From: Gammaproteobacteria bacterium | GTDB taxonomy: Bacteria; Pseudomonadota; Gammaproteobacteria; Xanthomonadales; Wenzhouxiangellaceae | Reading direction: 5' to 3' | Assembly: GCA_021772975.1 (NCBI GenBank) | Contig: JAJFKY010000010.1 | Span: 1-64,000 of the forward strand | DNA: 64,000 nt | In this document: piece by piece, positions 36,440-46,018 of the stretch | Numbering within the stretch: position 1 is the stretch's first letter | How the letters are laid out: the number at the start of each line of letters is the position of its first letter | Position numbers and translations under genes: made by a program | Notes under the pieces: model-generated | What the model was told of the DNA's origin: nothing | The model's database searches: none | What the model saw: only the letters and a program-made list of their open reading frames with translations

Positions 36440-38756
36440 TGGCCCGCGAGCCTATAAAAGTCAGCAAGAAACTGCAAGCCACGCCCAGCGCCACGGTCAC
36501 CCCCAGCATATGCAGCACCGGGATGGAGGATTGCGCCAGCAAGCCGAATACTATCAGGCTGGACAACGCGGAAACGGTGATCGACTGCAAGGTGCGGGCA
36601 CTGGTTTCAAGGTCATTTTTGAGACGACTCGAACGGGCAAAAAACAAAGCGTAATCGATGCCAATACCCGCCACCAGCAGCAATGCAATCAGATTAAACA
36701 ATGACAGGCTGATATCCAGCAATCGCAGGCCGGCGAGCGTAGCCAGCAAAGCCAGTGCGATCGGCAACGCCACCTGGAAGATCGCCCGGCCGGAACGCAA
36801 CGCCAGCAGCAGTATCAATATGATCACCAACGCACCCCAGGCAAGCTGCTGCAGTGCACTGCGGCGAAATTCAGTCAGCATGTCTTCGGTGGTGGCACGC
36901 TGATCCACATAACTGACCGCTGTTTCAGACAGTGCGGCCAGACGGCTCCGCAACCGCTCCGCGTCGGCTAAACCGGTCAATGGAATGACTCCCCGCCAGG
37001 CTTGCCGGGCAGGTTGCAATAATGGACTCAGCCGCACCGCCAGCGGACTGTCCTGAAGCTTTTTCAGGGTTAGCGGCGGCAGTTCACGGCTATCCCCGAT
37101 TGACTGGATAAATGGCTGCAGTGCAGCGGTGCGGATACCCAGGTCATTGCTGGCCAGACTGAGCCGCCGCAACAGTTCATCCGGATGGGGCAAGGCCTGC
37201 TGGCGCGCCTGCTGGCTGGCCTGACTGGGCAGCCAGTCCGAGGCCAGCTGATAACCCTGTAATATCCCTTCAGCAACCAGCGCATCCAAGCTCGGGGCAA
37301 TATGTTCCATGCTTTGCAGTACCTGCTCTGGCGTTGCCGCGCTGATGATCAGCGCCTGACCCACTTCACTGGCGCCACTGGCCTGCCGCAGGCTGCGATC
37401 CACCGCCAGCAAGCTGCTGTCCAGCGGGCTGATTGCCGCCAGACTATCATCCCAGAAGCTGTTGTGATGATCGCGCAACCACCAGCCGCTGACCAGCAAC
37501 AGGGTGCCAGCCAGGCACACCAGCAATGCCGGTCCAGGGCGCAGACGTATCGCGGCCAGTCGCTTGAACCCACCCAGGCCATGTAATTTCCTCGGCCGAT
37601 ACGGAATCGCCGGTAATACCCAGCGGGTAACCACGGCGGCGGCGATCAGGCCGGTCAGGTTAAATACCCCCAGCTGCGCCAGACCGGGAAACTCCGTCAG
37701 CAGCAAAACCGAATAACCGACCGCGGTGGTCAGTACGCTGAGCCGCAGCGTAGGCCAAATCCGCCGGGCGCTGTCGGCTACCTGACCCGCGCTGACATGG
37801 CTGTATAGATGAATCGGGTAATCAATCGCCACCCCCAGCAGGGTGATGCCGAACGCCAGCGCAATCCCATGAATTTCGCCAAATAGCAGAATAACCGCGG
37901 CGGTACCCGCCAGCACCCCACTGCCCAACGGCACCGTCATCAGCAGCAGCAACAGCGGGGAACGAAACACCACTAACAGTAACGCAGCCAACAGCAGCGT
38001 GGCGGCAATTGACAGCCAGCGCACATCGCTGGTGATGGTGCTGCGGCTGGCCACCGCAAACATCGGCGCACCGGTCATCTGTAACTCCAGCACGCCGGGA
38101 TTAAGCGCCGCGAAAGTCTTGCTGATCAGTTGCAGATTATTTTCCTGAGCATCCAGGTCGGTACCCGATGCCCTGGTCTCCAGTAATAGCAACGCGGTTT
38201 GTTGATCAGCACTTTGCCAGACCTCGTCGACGTCAGCGCTTGAACCGCCGCGCACAAAACTGCCCAACAGGGTTTGCATCGCGGCGGTAGGGTCGCCCCG
38301 CAATTGCTGCTCCGCCAGCTGACCACCATAGCTGACCAGCTCGTCCAGCCGCTCGCTCAAGGCCTGACGTAATGATGCGACCGAGTAGAGCTGTGCGGCC
38401 GGACGCGGATCCAGTAAATATCGATAACGCAGTAACAGACTATCAGGCCCGATCAAGTCGGGGGACAGGCCGTTCTCGACTCGAATGAACATCCCGGATG
38501 ACCGCAGCTGCTCTGACAGTGCCCGGCTGGCGGCGATACGCGCTGGCTGATCACCGCCAGTGATACCCAGCAACAGCACCCGTGCCGCCGGTCCCTGCCG
38601 CAAACCTTCCAGCAGAAACTGCTGTTCCAGGGTATTACCGGCGGGCAGAAAACCGGACATATCGGTACTCACCTGGCCGCGTATCAACAGCACTGCGATG
38701 GCAATCGTCAGCGCCAGCGCGAACACCCCCAAAGGCAGCTGCCTATTGGGCGTCAT
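36432..38756 (-). CDS. MMPL family RND exporter
   Basis: About 774 residues with two sets of five or so membrane helices separated by large periplasmic loops, the MMPL half-RND duplication. GVAIDYPIHLYSH and GIGIDYALFFARS mark the paired transmembrane motifs. In APE clusters this exporter moves the aryl-polyene lipid toward the outer membrane with the LolA-like protein. I prefer the ATG at 38756, overlapping the LolA gene by 14 bases; the in-frame ATG at 38804 adds 16 residues inside that gene. Confidence 0.9.
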   Translation of the reverse strand: MTPNRQLPLGVFALALTIAIAVLLIRGQVSTDMSGFLPAGNTLEQQFLLEGLRQGPAARVLLLGITGGDQPARIAASRALSEQLRSSGMFIRVENGLSPDLIGPDSLLLRYRYLLDPRPAAQLYSVASLRQALSERLDELVSYGGQLAEQQLRGDPTAAMQTLLGSFVRGGSSADVDEVWQSADQQTALLLLETRASGTDLDAQENNLQLISKTFAALNPGVLELQMTGAPMFAVASRSTITSDVRWLSIAATLLLAALLLVVFRSPLLLLLMTVPLGSGVLAGTAAVILLFGEIHGIALAFGITLLGVAIDYPIHLYSHVSAGQVADSARRIWPTLRLSVLTTAVGYSVLLLTEFPGLAQLGVFNLTGLIAAAVVTRWVLPAIPYRPRKLHGLGGFKRLAAIRLRPGPALLVCLAGTLLLVSGWWLRDHHNSFWDDSLAAISPLDSSLLAVDRSLRQASGASEVGQALIISAATPEQVLQSMEHIAPSLDALVAEGILQGYQLASDWLPSQASQQARQQALPHPDELLRRLSLASNDLGIRTAALQPFIQSIGDSRELPPLTLKKLQDSPLAVRLSPLLQPARQAWRGVIPLTGLADAERLRSRLAALSETAVSYVDQRATTEDMLTEFRRSALQQLAWGALVIILILLLALRSGRAIFQVALPIALALLATLAGLRLLDISLSLFNLIALLLVAGIGIDYALFFARSSRLKNDLETSARTLQSITVSALSSLIVFGLLAQSSIPVLHMLGVTVALGVACSFLLTFIGSRASV

Positions 38757-39345
38757 CACTGATAGCTTTGACGATAACCTCAGCCCGATCACCATCCGGC
38801 TCAAACAGCGTGAACGAACTTAAGCGGCCCTGCTGACCCTGGATACGCAGCCGGATAATTTCTTCCCGCAATTCCGCCTCGCTCGGATACAACTGCAATT
38901 GCCAATCATCCGCCCGCCCCGATAAGTTGATCGCGAAGGTATTTTCCAGGCTGGCCAGGTCGCCACTCAGTATTCCACGCAGCGCGGTGGCCAAGCCCCG
39001 CAGTGCCCCGGCTGTTGCAAGCGGTAAATAGCGATCTTTCTGACGTGGCCGCGTAATCGTTACGTGCTGGTCATCGATGATGAAAGTTTCCGGCCTGGGC
39101 GTGAGTATCCGCCGCACCAAAGTATCGGGCGGCTGATATTCCAATTCTCCGGTGATAATGATCGGCTTATCCAGCAGCCCGGAGTGGCGGGTTTCAATAA
39201 ACGCCACCGCATGCTCTGCATTGCCAGCCAGCGCTTGACTTAAGACCGCCAGATCCCAGGCCATGCTGTCGGCTTCATCCAACTCTGCACCAGCTGCCGA
39301 TCCGGTCAGCAACAACATGGCGATGGCCAGCATTAAAGTGGGCAT
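38743..39345 (-). CDS. LolA-like periplasmic carrier of the APE operon
   Basis: A 200-residue exported protein with a signal peptide ending GSAAGAEL. LQ-type half-barrel strands (HSGLLDKPIIITGELEYQ, DTLVRRILTPRPETFIID) resemble LolA-related proteins found in APE and xanthomonadin clusters, thought to carry a lipidated product across the periplasm. One base separates it from the acyltransferase gene. Confidence 0.82.
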   Translation of the reverse strand: MPTLMLAIAMLLLTGSAAGAELDEADSMAWDLAVLSQALAGNAEHAVAFIETRHSGLLDKPIIITGELEYQPPDTLVRRILTPRPETFIIDDQHVTITRPRQKDRYLPLATAGALRGLATALRGILSGDLASLENTFAINLSGRADDWQLQLYPSEAELREEIIRLRIQGQQGRLSSFTLFEPDGDRAEVIVKAISDDAQ

Positions 39346-40236
39346 TTAATCCTTCCAATAGTCATAAAAATTAAACCAATTATAGGGGGCCAGCCGCGCA
39401 TAATGCTCCATGCGCCGCATCATCTGCTGTAAGTACGGCTTCAGGCTGGCGGCCCGCTGATGGCGCTGCATGTCTACTTTTTCCGCCAGCAATTCAAAAT
39501 GGATCGCATACTTTTTGCTGCCCATATAGAGTCCGAAAAACAGCACCACCGGTACGCCCATCATGGCGGCAACCTGCAGGGGGCCTAATGGTAAACGTGC
39601 CGGATGGCCCAGAAAATCACATTCAATCGACTGCTCATCCTTAACCACACGATCCCCCAGCATGCCCACGAAATAGCCCTTTTCCAGATAATTGCGGGTA
39701 ATCAGCAGACTGTCAGGACTGCCCAGATCAATGACCGTAGTACTGATCTTTGGATCAATGGCTTCCAGAATCTCATTCATCATCTGGTTCTGCTCACGGT
39801 ACATCAGGATTTTGAACGGCACTTCCCGATAGCGTTTGTCCATCGCCCGTAATACTTCAAAACTGCCCAGATGTGTGCCCAGCATAATCGCGCCGCGTCC
39901 GGCATCCGCCAGGCGATGAGGAATCTCCATGCCATGCACCTGAATGTCGTAACTGGCAAAGCGATTAGACAGAAAAAATACCCGGTCCAGGATGGTCGAT
40001 GAAAAGCAATGGATATGCCGAAACACATGCCCCCAATGCGCCGGACGGCCGCGTAAGCGGGTAAAAAACTGCAGTGATGCGCGCCGGTTGGAGGTGGCCT
40101 TACAGACAAAATACGCGCTGATCGGATACAAAAAGACGCGCGCGGCAGGATAGCCGACATGCAGTGCTATCCAGCGTATTAAGCGGATCAGAAACCCACT
40201 GCCACGCTCGGGATGCTTACGCCAGGCACGGCTCAT
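39346..40236 (-). CDS. LpxL/HtrB-like acyltransferase
   Basis: A 296-residue membrane-associated acyltransferase of the lysophospholipid/LpxL superfamily. GTHLGSFEVLRAM gives the H-x4-E-type catalytic motif (His-Leu-Gly-Ser-Phe-Glu), and LGDRVV and P-V-V-L-F-F-G are typical downstream blocks. It likely esterifies the aryl polyene or its lipid anchor. In several APE clusters a GT and an AT are fused; here they are separate genes. Confidence 0.85.
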   Translation of the reverse strand: MSRAWRKHPERGSGFLIRLIRWIALHVGYPAARVFLYPISAYFVCKATSNRRASLQFFTRLRGRPAHWGHVFRHIHCFSSTILDRVFFLSNRFASYDIQVHGMEIPHRLADAGRGAIMLGTHLGSFEVLRAMDKRYREVPFKILMYREQNQMMNEILEAIDPKISTTVIDLGSPDSLLITRNYLEKGYFVGMLGDRVVKDEQSIECDFLGHPARLPLGPLQVAAMMGVPVVLFFGLYMGSKKYAIHFELLAEKVDMQRHQRAASLKPYLQQMMRRMEHYARLAPYNWFNFYDYWKD

Positions 40237-40262
40237 ACATCTTGTCCGAATAAATACATGGG

Positions 40263-41591
40263 TTATTTTAGCAGCGCGGCCACCGCGCTGCGGGGTAGTT
40301 TACCGGTTGTATCACGCGGCAGGTGCGCCACACGTACTATGCTGCGGGGCAGAAAAACCGGATCGATATGCCGGGCCAGCTGCTGGCGAATCCACGCATC
40401 ACTGATCCGGTCGGCCACCACCACCGCCAGCAACCGCTGAGATCGATCTTCGTCAGCTTCATCGGGAATAAAAAAAACGCCGTCCTGAACGCCCTCGATG
40501 TCGTTCAGGCGTTGATTCAATTCGCCCAGAGCCACTCGCTTGCCAGCTAGCTTGACGACTTCCCGGGAGCGCCCCAGCAGCTTGAATCGCTGTTCGTCCA
40601 GCAACTCCAGCTGATCAGCCAATTCCACCGGCTGACTCAATTGCGGCCCTCGCAGCAGCACTCCACCGGCTTGCCCCGGCTTCGCCAGCTGCAGTTGCAT
40701 ACCCGGTAACAGTCGCCAGGGATCACCCGCCAGCGCATTGCGCCAAGCTATTGCGCCGGTTTCACTGGCGCCATAAATTTCGGTAACCGGACAAGCCAGA
40801 CGCTGCCCGACCTGTTGCGCCAGCGATTGACTTAAAGGCCCGGTAGACGAATACACACCCGCCAGTTCCGGCCAATCCAGCGCGGCTTCCAGACAGGCTC
40901 GCAAATGCACCGGGGTAGAAATTAACAGCCGCGGCGCAGGCACCGCCGCCAGCGCGGCACGGATATCCGCTGGAAAAAATGGCCGGCCGCTGTGCACTGA
41001 CAGCTCCTGCAGCAGGGGCAGTAAAATAGTGGTTTCCAGGCCAAACATGTGCTGCGGTGGCACCGTGGCAACCAGGCTGGCCCCAGCGGGCAAACGCGCA
41101 CCCAGACCTGCCGTCAATGCCTGGCTGCCGGCCAGCAGGTGTTGCCAGGTTTTGCTGTGCATCACCGGTTGGCCGGTACTTCCGGAAGTAAATACCCGGG
41201 CGGCCACCGCCCCCGGGGCAATGCTGATCACCGCCGGGGTTGACGATGGGTGGTCAAGCTTAAGTGTTAGCGTGTTGATCGCCGGATGCCGGTCACGGTC
41301 GGGGTGCGCCTGCAGGCAATACATTCTGCCGGCAGCGCGGCTGGCGATATCCGCTAACGGTTGCTGCAATTGATTGGCTGGCAAGATGTTGGTCTGGCCT
41401 TTCAATGCCACCGCCAGAAAGCTGACCAGGAAGGCGTATCGGTCGGTACAACGGTTAATGGCAAAATCGGCTTCGGGCAGTTGTGACAAAGCGCCGGCAA
41501 TATCGCGCAGTAACTGAGCCCGGTTGATGGCCCGCTTACCCTGCCATGCTATCGGACTGGATACGTTGGCAAAGCTCAGCGCCTGCGACAT
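40263..41591 (-). CDS. AMP-dependent acyl-CoA/ACP ligase (ApeH-like)
   Basis: A 442-residue ANL-family adenylating enzyme. The P-loop-like motif is VFTSGSTGQPVMHS, and EIYGASETGAIAWR and KLAGKRVALGELN follow. In APE pathways the ligase loads 4-hydroxybenzoyl or a related aryl starter onto the acyl carrier protein. Its start overlaps the stop of the COG4648 gene by one base. No ammonia lyase that would make a cinnamate-type starter is present in the window. Confidence 0.87.
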   Translation of the reverse strand: MSQALSFANVSSPIAWQGKRAINRAQLLRDIAGALSQLPEADFAINRCTDRYAFLVSFLAVALKGQTNILPANQLQQPLADIASRAAGRMYCLQAHPDRDRHPAINTLTLKLDHPSSTPAVISIAPGAVAARVFTSGSTGQPVMHSKTWQHLLAGSQALTAGLGARLPAGASLVATVPPQHMFGLETTILLPLLQELSVHSGRPFFPADIRAALAAVPAPRLLISTPVHLRACLEAALDWPELAGVYSSTGPLSQSLAQQVGQRLACPVTEIYGASETGAIAWRNALAGDPWRLLPGMQLQLAKPGQAGGVLLRGPQLSQPVELADQLELLDEQRFKLLGRSREVVKLAGKRVALGELNQRLNDIEGVQDGVFFIPDEADEDRSQRLLAVVVADRISDAWIRQQLARHIDPVFLPRSIVRVAHLPRDTTGKLPRSAVAALLK

Positions 41592-42247
41592 TATTCCGGT
41601 GTCCGCGCCGAGCCAGCCAGTTGCCGCAGGTCAATCTGCAGCAGCGACAGCAAAAACTGCCGGAACGTGCGCACGTCAGCCTGCGGCGCGTAGCGGCGGC
41701 GCAGACGCAGCTCGACCATCAAAGCCATTAATATCAATACATAATTCAAGCCGTTGGTGCATAGCGACCACAGCCAGGGGGGCGCGAACAGCGCCAGCAA
41801 AACGGTTTCCAGTAACATCACCGCCAGCAGCACTACCCAGCACACGGTGACCCGGCGGGTGTAACGACGGATAGCCGGGGTTAATTTTTTCGATTCGGTC
41901 AGTTCGGCAAAACGGGTAATCAAAGCTGTATTGCCGGGCAACAGCGTGCCGGCAAATAACATCAGCAGGCCGCTGACAATCAGTACTGGAGTCAGAAAAA
42001 CGATGCTTTGCGCGGCTTGCTGCTGCAACAGCCATACCAGCACCAGCGCCAGGCCGGTGCAGATCAATCCGCCCAGGTACTTTTTTTTCCGCAACAGCTG
42101 CATGGCCTGCAGGCTTAGCAACGCCAGCAATATCCAGCTAGCATAGGGATAACGGTACAAAGCACTTAGATGCGCGGCTATCGGATAACTGATAACCAGG
42201 ACAATAGTGAGCGTTTCTACAATGGAATTAAGGGTGGGTTGGGACAA
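41591..42247 (-). CDS. COG4648-type membrane protein of the APE operon
   Basis: A 218-residue integral membrane protein with five or six hydrophobic helices and a C-terminal cytosolic tail. This membrane protein type recurs in aryl polyene and xanthomonadin clusters between the ACP and the ligase, exactly as here. Its molecular role is unknown. It lies five bases after the ACP gene and overlaps the ligase gene by one base. Confidence 0.78.
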   Translation of the reverse strand: MSQPTLNSIVETLTIVLVISYPIAAHLSALYRYPYASWILLALLSLQAMQLLRKKKYLGGLICTGLALVLVWLLQQQAAQSIVFLTPVLIVSGLLMLFAGTLLPGNTALITRFAELTESKKLTPAIRRYTRRVTVCWVVLLAVMLLETVLLALFAPPWLWSLCTNGLNYVLILMALMVELRLRRRYAPQADVRTFRQFLLSLLQIDLRQLAGSARTPE

Positions 42248-42252
42248 GCGGG

Positions 42253-42525
42253 TTACTGCGTCCGATGAGCCTCTATGTACTGGCTGAGGTTGCGTATCGA
42301 GGCAAAGATTTGTGTGTATTCCTTATCATCAGCACGCAACTGGCAGCCGTATTCGCGCGAGATTGCAAGCGCCAGTTCGAGCGCATCGATGGAATCCAGA
42401 CCCAGGCCTTCCCCTTCACCAAACAAGCTGGCCTCGGGATCAATGTCCTCGGCGCTGACATCGTCCAGGCTTAATTCGCTGACAATCAATTCAGCCACTT
42501 GCTGTTCCAGTGCAGACTTCTGCAT
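42253..42525 (-). CDS. Acyl carrier protein (APE type)
   Basis: A 90-residue acidic ACP. The phosphopantetheine attachment site is LGLDSIDALEL with Ser45. GGAGG lies nine bases before the ATG, the strongest ribosome site of the operon. Standard APE clusters encode two ACPs; only one is in this window. Confidence 0.93.
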   Translation of the reverse strand: MQKSALEQQVAELIVSELSLDDVSAEDIDPEASLFGEGEGLGLDSIDALELALAISREYGCQLRADDKEYTQIFASIRNLSQYIEAHRTQ

Positions 42526-42639
42526 ATTATTTATCCTCCATATTGCGCAATCCCCGCACCCGGCCCATAACGATTACCCGGGTCAACGCCGCCAGCGTCA
42601 CTCTACCGCCAGTAACCTGCCTCATTTGAACTGCTTAAA

Positions 42640-42653
42640 CAGGCTTGCGCCTG
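42640..42653 (-). terminator. Weak hairpin between the oxygenase and ACP genes
   Basis: On the minus strand CAGGC-GCAA-GCCTG is followed by TTTAAG. The stem is short and the T tract poor, so at most partial termination is expected; read-through from the oxygenase gene into the pigment operon is possible. Confidence 0.35.
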
Positions 42654-42688
42654 ACGGGGGTAATTCGGCCCGCTACTATAAATTCGTA

Positions 42689-44098
42689 TCAGGACGCTGG
42701 CAACCAGGCGCCGTGAATTCCATACGGCACCCGCAGCGGTAAATGCACAATCGCCACCGGCGGCTGTTCCGGCGCCAGCGCTGAGACCACTACAAAATCA
42801 CTGCGTCCGCTGGCCTGATCATAGACAAAACCCAATAACCAGCCAGCATCCTCAAGCTGCGGATCAGCATCAGGATCAGCTACAAATACCGCCTCGCCAC
42901 CAAACCGTCCACGACCGTGCGAATGTACCCGCACCTGCCGTTGCTCAAGATCGCATTTCACATAACCAGTGCCCACCGGTGGCAGACTGTCCGTGCTCAA
43001 TTCAGCCAGATAGGCATACCGGTAAGGCCGGCCGGTAAAGCGTTCATTAATGCGCGGCAATTCTAGCGCCAGCTCCATCAACGGCAACTGAACGGCAGTC
43101 CGCATGTCCGGGTTGATGCGCCAGCGGGCTGACTGCGGCTGCCTGACCACCGGACGCAACAGCCGCTCGTAATCCACCGGATGGCCGGGTGGCGGATTAA
43201 CCGGCATGGTCAAATCGTGGTAGCGGCAGGCGTCCACGATAATCTCGCCGTCGGACTGGTAGGCATTGATGATGTGAAACACAAAACAGGGATCAATGTT
43301 GATCCAGACAACGTCCTCGCCGGCAGCGTAACGCGGCAGAATACCGATCCGCGCCGGCAGCGCCGCATCGAACCCGCCCAGCGCGCCCTTGGTTCGCCAA
43401 TGCCGGATATTAAAGGTGTAGGGCAGTTCCAGAAAAATCGCATAGTCTTCGGTGATGGCGAAATCATGCATCATTACCCCGCAGGGCAAATCCAGCGAGG
43501 TGTGATGCAGGCGCTCGCCGGCGGCGGAGAATATCGTGTAGTGCACAAACGGTGCCTGCATGGTCTGGTAACCAAAGACAAATAACTCACCGCTGACCGG
43601 ATCACACTTGGGATGTGCCGTCATGACATGCGTCAATCCACCCTGGAAATGATACTCACCCAGCGTCGCAAGTTCCGACGGGTCAATCTCATAAGGGCTG
43701 CCCTGCTCCCACAATGCCAGCGTCCGGCCGGCATGCCGGATGATGGATGTGTTGGCCGGGTTTTTTATTCTGCCCTGCGGCGGCTGCAACTGCAGCGGGT
43801 CCAGCAGCCCGGTCCACAAGGGCCGCCCGGCCGCCTGTTCGGCCTGATAAGCATGGGTCTGGATATAGCGGTTACGGTAACTGGCCGTGCCGTTGTCAAG
43901 ATAGATGGCGTGCAGCATGCCATCACCATCAAACGGATGATAATTACCCACGGGCGGAAACTGCGGATTAGGCCCGTTCTGGATATAGATTCCCCGCAAC
44001 GCCGGGGGCAGCTTGCCGCTGACCTTCAGCCTGGTATGGAATTGTTCCTCTGAGACGGGCGCAAAATTACCTTGCAGAAACGGATTTTGACTCAACAC
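42689..44098 (-). CDS. Carotenoid oxygenase family (CCD/lignostilbene dioxygenase-like) protein
   Basis: A 469-residue seven-bladed iron oxygenase with all four iron-binding histidines: His162 in MTAHPKCD, His211 in MMHDFAIT, His275 in VFHIINAY and His462 in YGIHGAWLP. The N-terminal RGIYIQNGPNPQF motif is typical. Family members cleave carotenoid or stilbene double bonds with molecular oxygen. It is on the same strand as, and 163 bases upstream of, the APE operon, so it may be transcribed with it. Whether it acts on a carotenoid, on an aryl polyene or on something else cannot be read from the sequence. Confidence 0.93.
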   Translation of the reverse strand: MLSQNPFLQGNFAPVSEEQFHTRLKVSGKLPPALRGIYIQNGPNPQFPPVGNYHPFDGDGMLHAIYLDNGTASYRNRYIQTHAYQAEQAAGRPLWTGLLDPLQLQPPQGRIKNPANTSIIRHAGRTLALWEQGSPYEIDPSELATLGEYHFQGGLTHVMTAHPKCDPVSGELFVFGYQTMQAPFVHYTIFSAAGERLHHTSLDLPCGVMMHDFAITEDYAIFLELPYTFNIRHWRTKGALGGFDAALPARIGILPRYAAGEDVVWINIDPCFVFHIINAYQSDGEIIVDACRYHDLTMPVNPPPGHPVDYERLLRPVVRQPQSARWRINPDMRTAVQLPLMELALELPRINERFTGRPYRYAYLAELSTDSLPPVGTGYVKCDLEQRQVRVHSHGRGRFGGEAVFVADPDADPQLEDAGWLLGFVYDQASGRSDFVVVSALAPEQPPVAIVHLPLRVPYGIHGAWLPAS

Positions 44099-44205
44099 GC
44101 ACCAAATATTACCGGACGCCCACGACTGCCATTACGATTTAAGCAACCGGGACTGAAAACTTTTATACTCTGGCAACACCCTAGCAGGCTTGCTCGCAAT
44201 ACACC

Positions 44206-45813
44206 ATGTCGATTCGCAAAAGCGTTGATGTCGTTATAACCGGCGGTGGACTGGCCGGTCTAACCCTGGCCCTGCAACTGCGGCGGAGCCTGCCGGATAT
44301 TCGCTGTATGGTGCTGGAGCGGCGCTCACACCCGTTACCCGATGCCGCCCATAAGGTTGGTGAATCTACGGTAGAGATCGGCGCCCACTATTTCAGCGAG
44401 GTCATCGGCCAACGCGAGCATCTGCAACAGGCCCAGCTACCCAAGTTCGGTCTGCGGTTTTTTTTCCGGGATGATCGCCACGCACCGATTTCCGATGGAC
44501 TGGAGGTGGGCGGTTCAGATTTTTTTCCAATGCCAACCTATCAGCTGGACCGCGGTATTTTTGAAAACCACCTGGGCGAGCAGGCCAGGCAAAACGGCAT
44601 TGAATTTATTGACGCCTGCACGGTGCGGAAAATCAACCTGGGTGATGACCGGCAAAGCCATACCGTTGAATATGAAAAAGACGGTCAACGACATCAGGTC
44701 ACATGCCATTGGGTGGTAGATGCCAGCGGCCGGGCCGGACTGCTGAAACAAAAGCTGGGACTGACCACCAGCAATGACCACAACGTCAACGCGGTCTGGT
44801 TCCGGATTGCCGACAAAATCGATCTGAATGATTGGTGTGAACAGGCTGACTGGCGACAGTCCAGCCGCGAAGGTCAACACCGCTGGCTGAGCACCAATCA
44901 CCTGATGGGGCCTGGTTACTGGGTCTGGCTGATTCCACTCGCGTCGGGCAGCACTTCGATCGGTATCGTGGCTGATCCGGACTGCCATCCGCTAGCGGAG
45001 CTGGATGACTTTGAGTCCGCGCTTAACTGGCTGCACCAGCATGAACCGCAGTGTGCCGCCGCTATTGAGCAACGCAGACATCTGCTGCAGGACTTCCTGC
45101 GTCTGAAGCATTACTCCCATTCCTGCCCCCAGGTATATTCCGCCAATCGATGGGCATTGACCGGCGATGCCGGCGTATTCCTGGACCCGTTTTACTCACC
45201 AGGCAGCGATTTTATCGCCATCGGCAATACCTATATCACCGATCTGATACGCCGCGAACGCAGTGGTCAGCCCATCGCCGCCCTGGCTGGTATCTATCAG
45301 AAATTTTTCCTGTCTTTTTTTGAAAACTCTTTATTGCTGTATCAGGACCAATACCCGATATTCGGGCAGGCACAGGTCATGTCGGTAAAAATTATCTGGG
45401 ATTATGCGCTGTACTGGAGCATCAACGCATTTTTGTTTTTCAATGAAAAATTTACTGATCTGCGTACTTTGTCGCTATTACAGCCAGAGCTTGATCAGGT
45501 GCGTGAACTGAATGAAAAAATGCAACGGCTGTTGCGTGAATGGCCGGGGCAATTAAGCGGGACGCCTGACAGTGTCCACCTGCACCATGATCGGATACCC
45601 TTGCTGTATACCCTCAACAAGCGGCTGCGGCAACGGTATTCCGGCGAGCAGTTTATCGAGCAATTCCGTGCCCATACGCAGATACTGAAACAGCTCAGTC
45701 AGGAAATTACCGCCCAGGCAGGCCATACCGAGACTACCCGTTTGGCCGCGGACATCAGCACACCGGCCAGGCAAGCCTATCTGCCAGCGGTGTTTGCACA
45801 ACTGGCATTGTGA
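44206..45813 (+). CDS. Flavin-dependent halogenase-like monooxygenase
   Basis: A 535-residue FAD protein. The dinucleotide motif GGGLAG (13-18) is followed by HKVGEST (49-55), LPKFGLRFFF with Lys80 at the place of the usual catalytic lysine, WVWLIP (239-244), an exact WxWxIP halogenase motif, and FLDPFYSPG (325-333), an exact Fx.Px.Sx.G motif. The two motifs together are the known fingerprints of flavin-dependent halogenases. Xanthomonadin clusters contain a related gene, matching their brominated polyenes. The C-terminal 150 residues are family-specific. Divergent from the oxygenase gene by 107 bases. Halogen and substrate are inference. Confidence 0.82.
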   Translation: MSIRKSVDVVITGGGLAGLTLALQLRRSLPDIRCMVLERRSHPLPDAAHKVGESTVEIGAHYFSEVIGQREHLQQAQLPKFGLRFFFRDDRHAPISDGLEVGGSDFFPMPTYQLDRGIFENHLGEQARQNGIEFIDACTVRKINLGDDRQSHTVEYEKDGQRHQVTCHWVVDASGRAGLLKQKLGLTTSNDHNVNAVWFRIADKIDLNDWCEQADWRQSSREGQHRWLSTNHLMGPGYWVWLIPLASGSTSIGIVADPDCHPLAELDDFESALNWLHQHEPQCAAAIEQRRHLLQDFLRLKHYSHSCPQVYSANRWALTGDAGVFLDPFYSPGSDFIAIGNTYITDLIRRERSGQPIAALAGIYQKFFLSFFENSLLLYQDQYPIFGQAQVMSVKIIWDYALYWSINAFLFFNEKFTDLRTLSLLQPELDQVRELNEKMQRLLREWPGQLSGTPDSVHLHHDRIPLLYTLNKRLRQRYSGEQFIEQFRAHTQILKQLSQEITAQAGHTETTRLAADISTPARQAYLPAVFAQLAL

Positions 45814-46018
45814 TGGCGGCTTGATCTCTGCCGTTGTTTTAAGCCTGATCCTGCTGATTGTCGTCAATGCGCTGATAACCTGAATCAGGATATATTAATT
45901 GACCGATAATAAGTGTTTATGCTAAGTTTTGCCCTTACACAAGGGTCTGTATGCTCAACATACAGTTTAAGCAAGCAATATGGCATGGAGCCAGCAAGGG
46001 CGGCAAAGGAGTAGCGGC

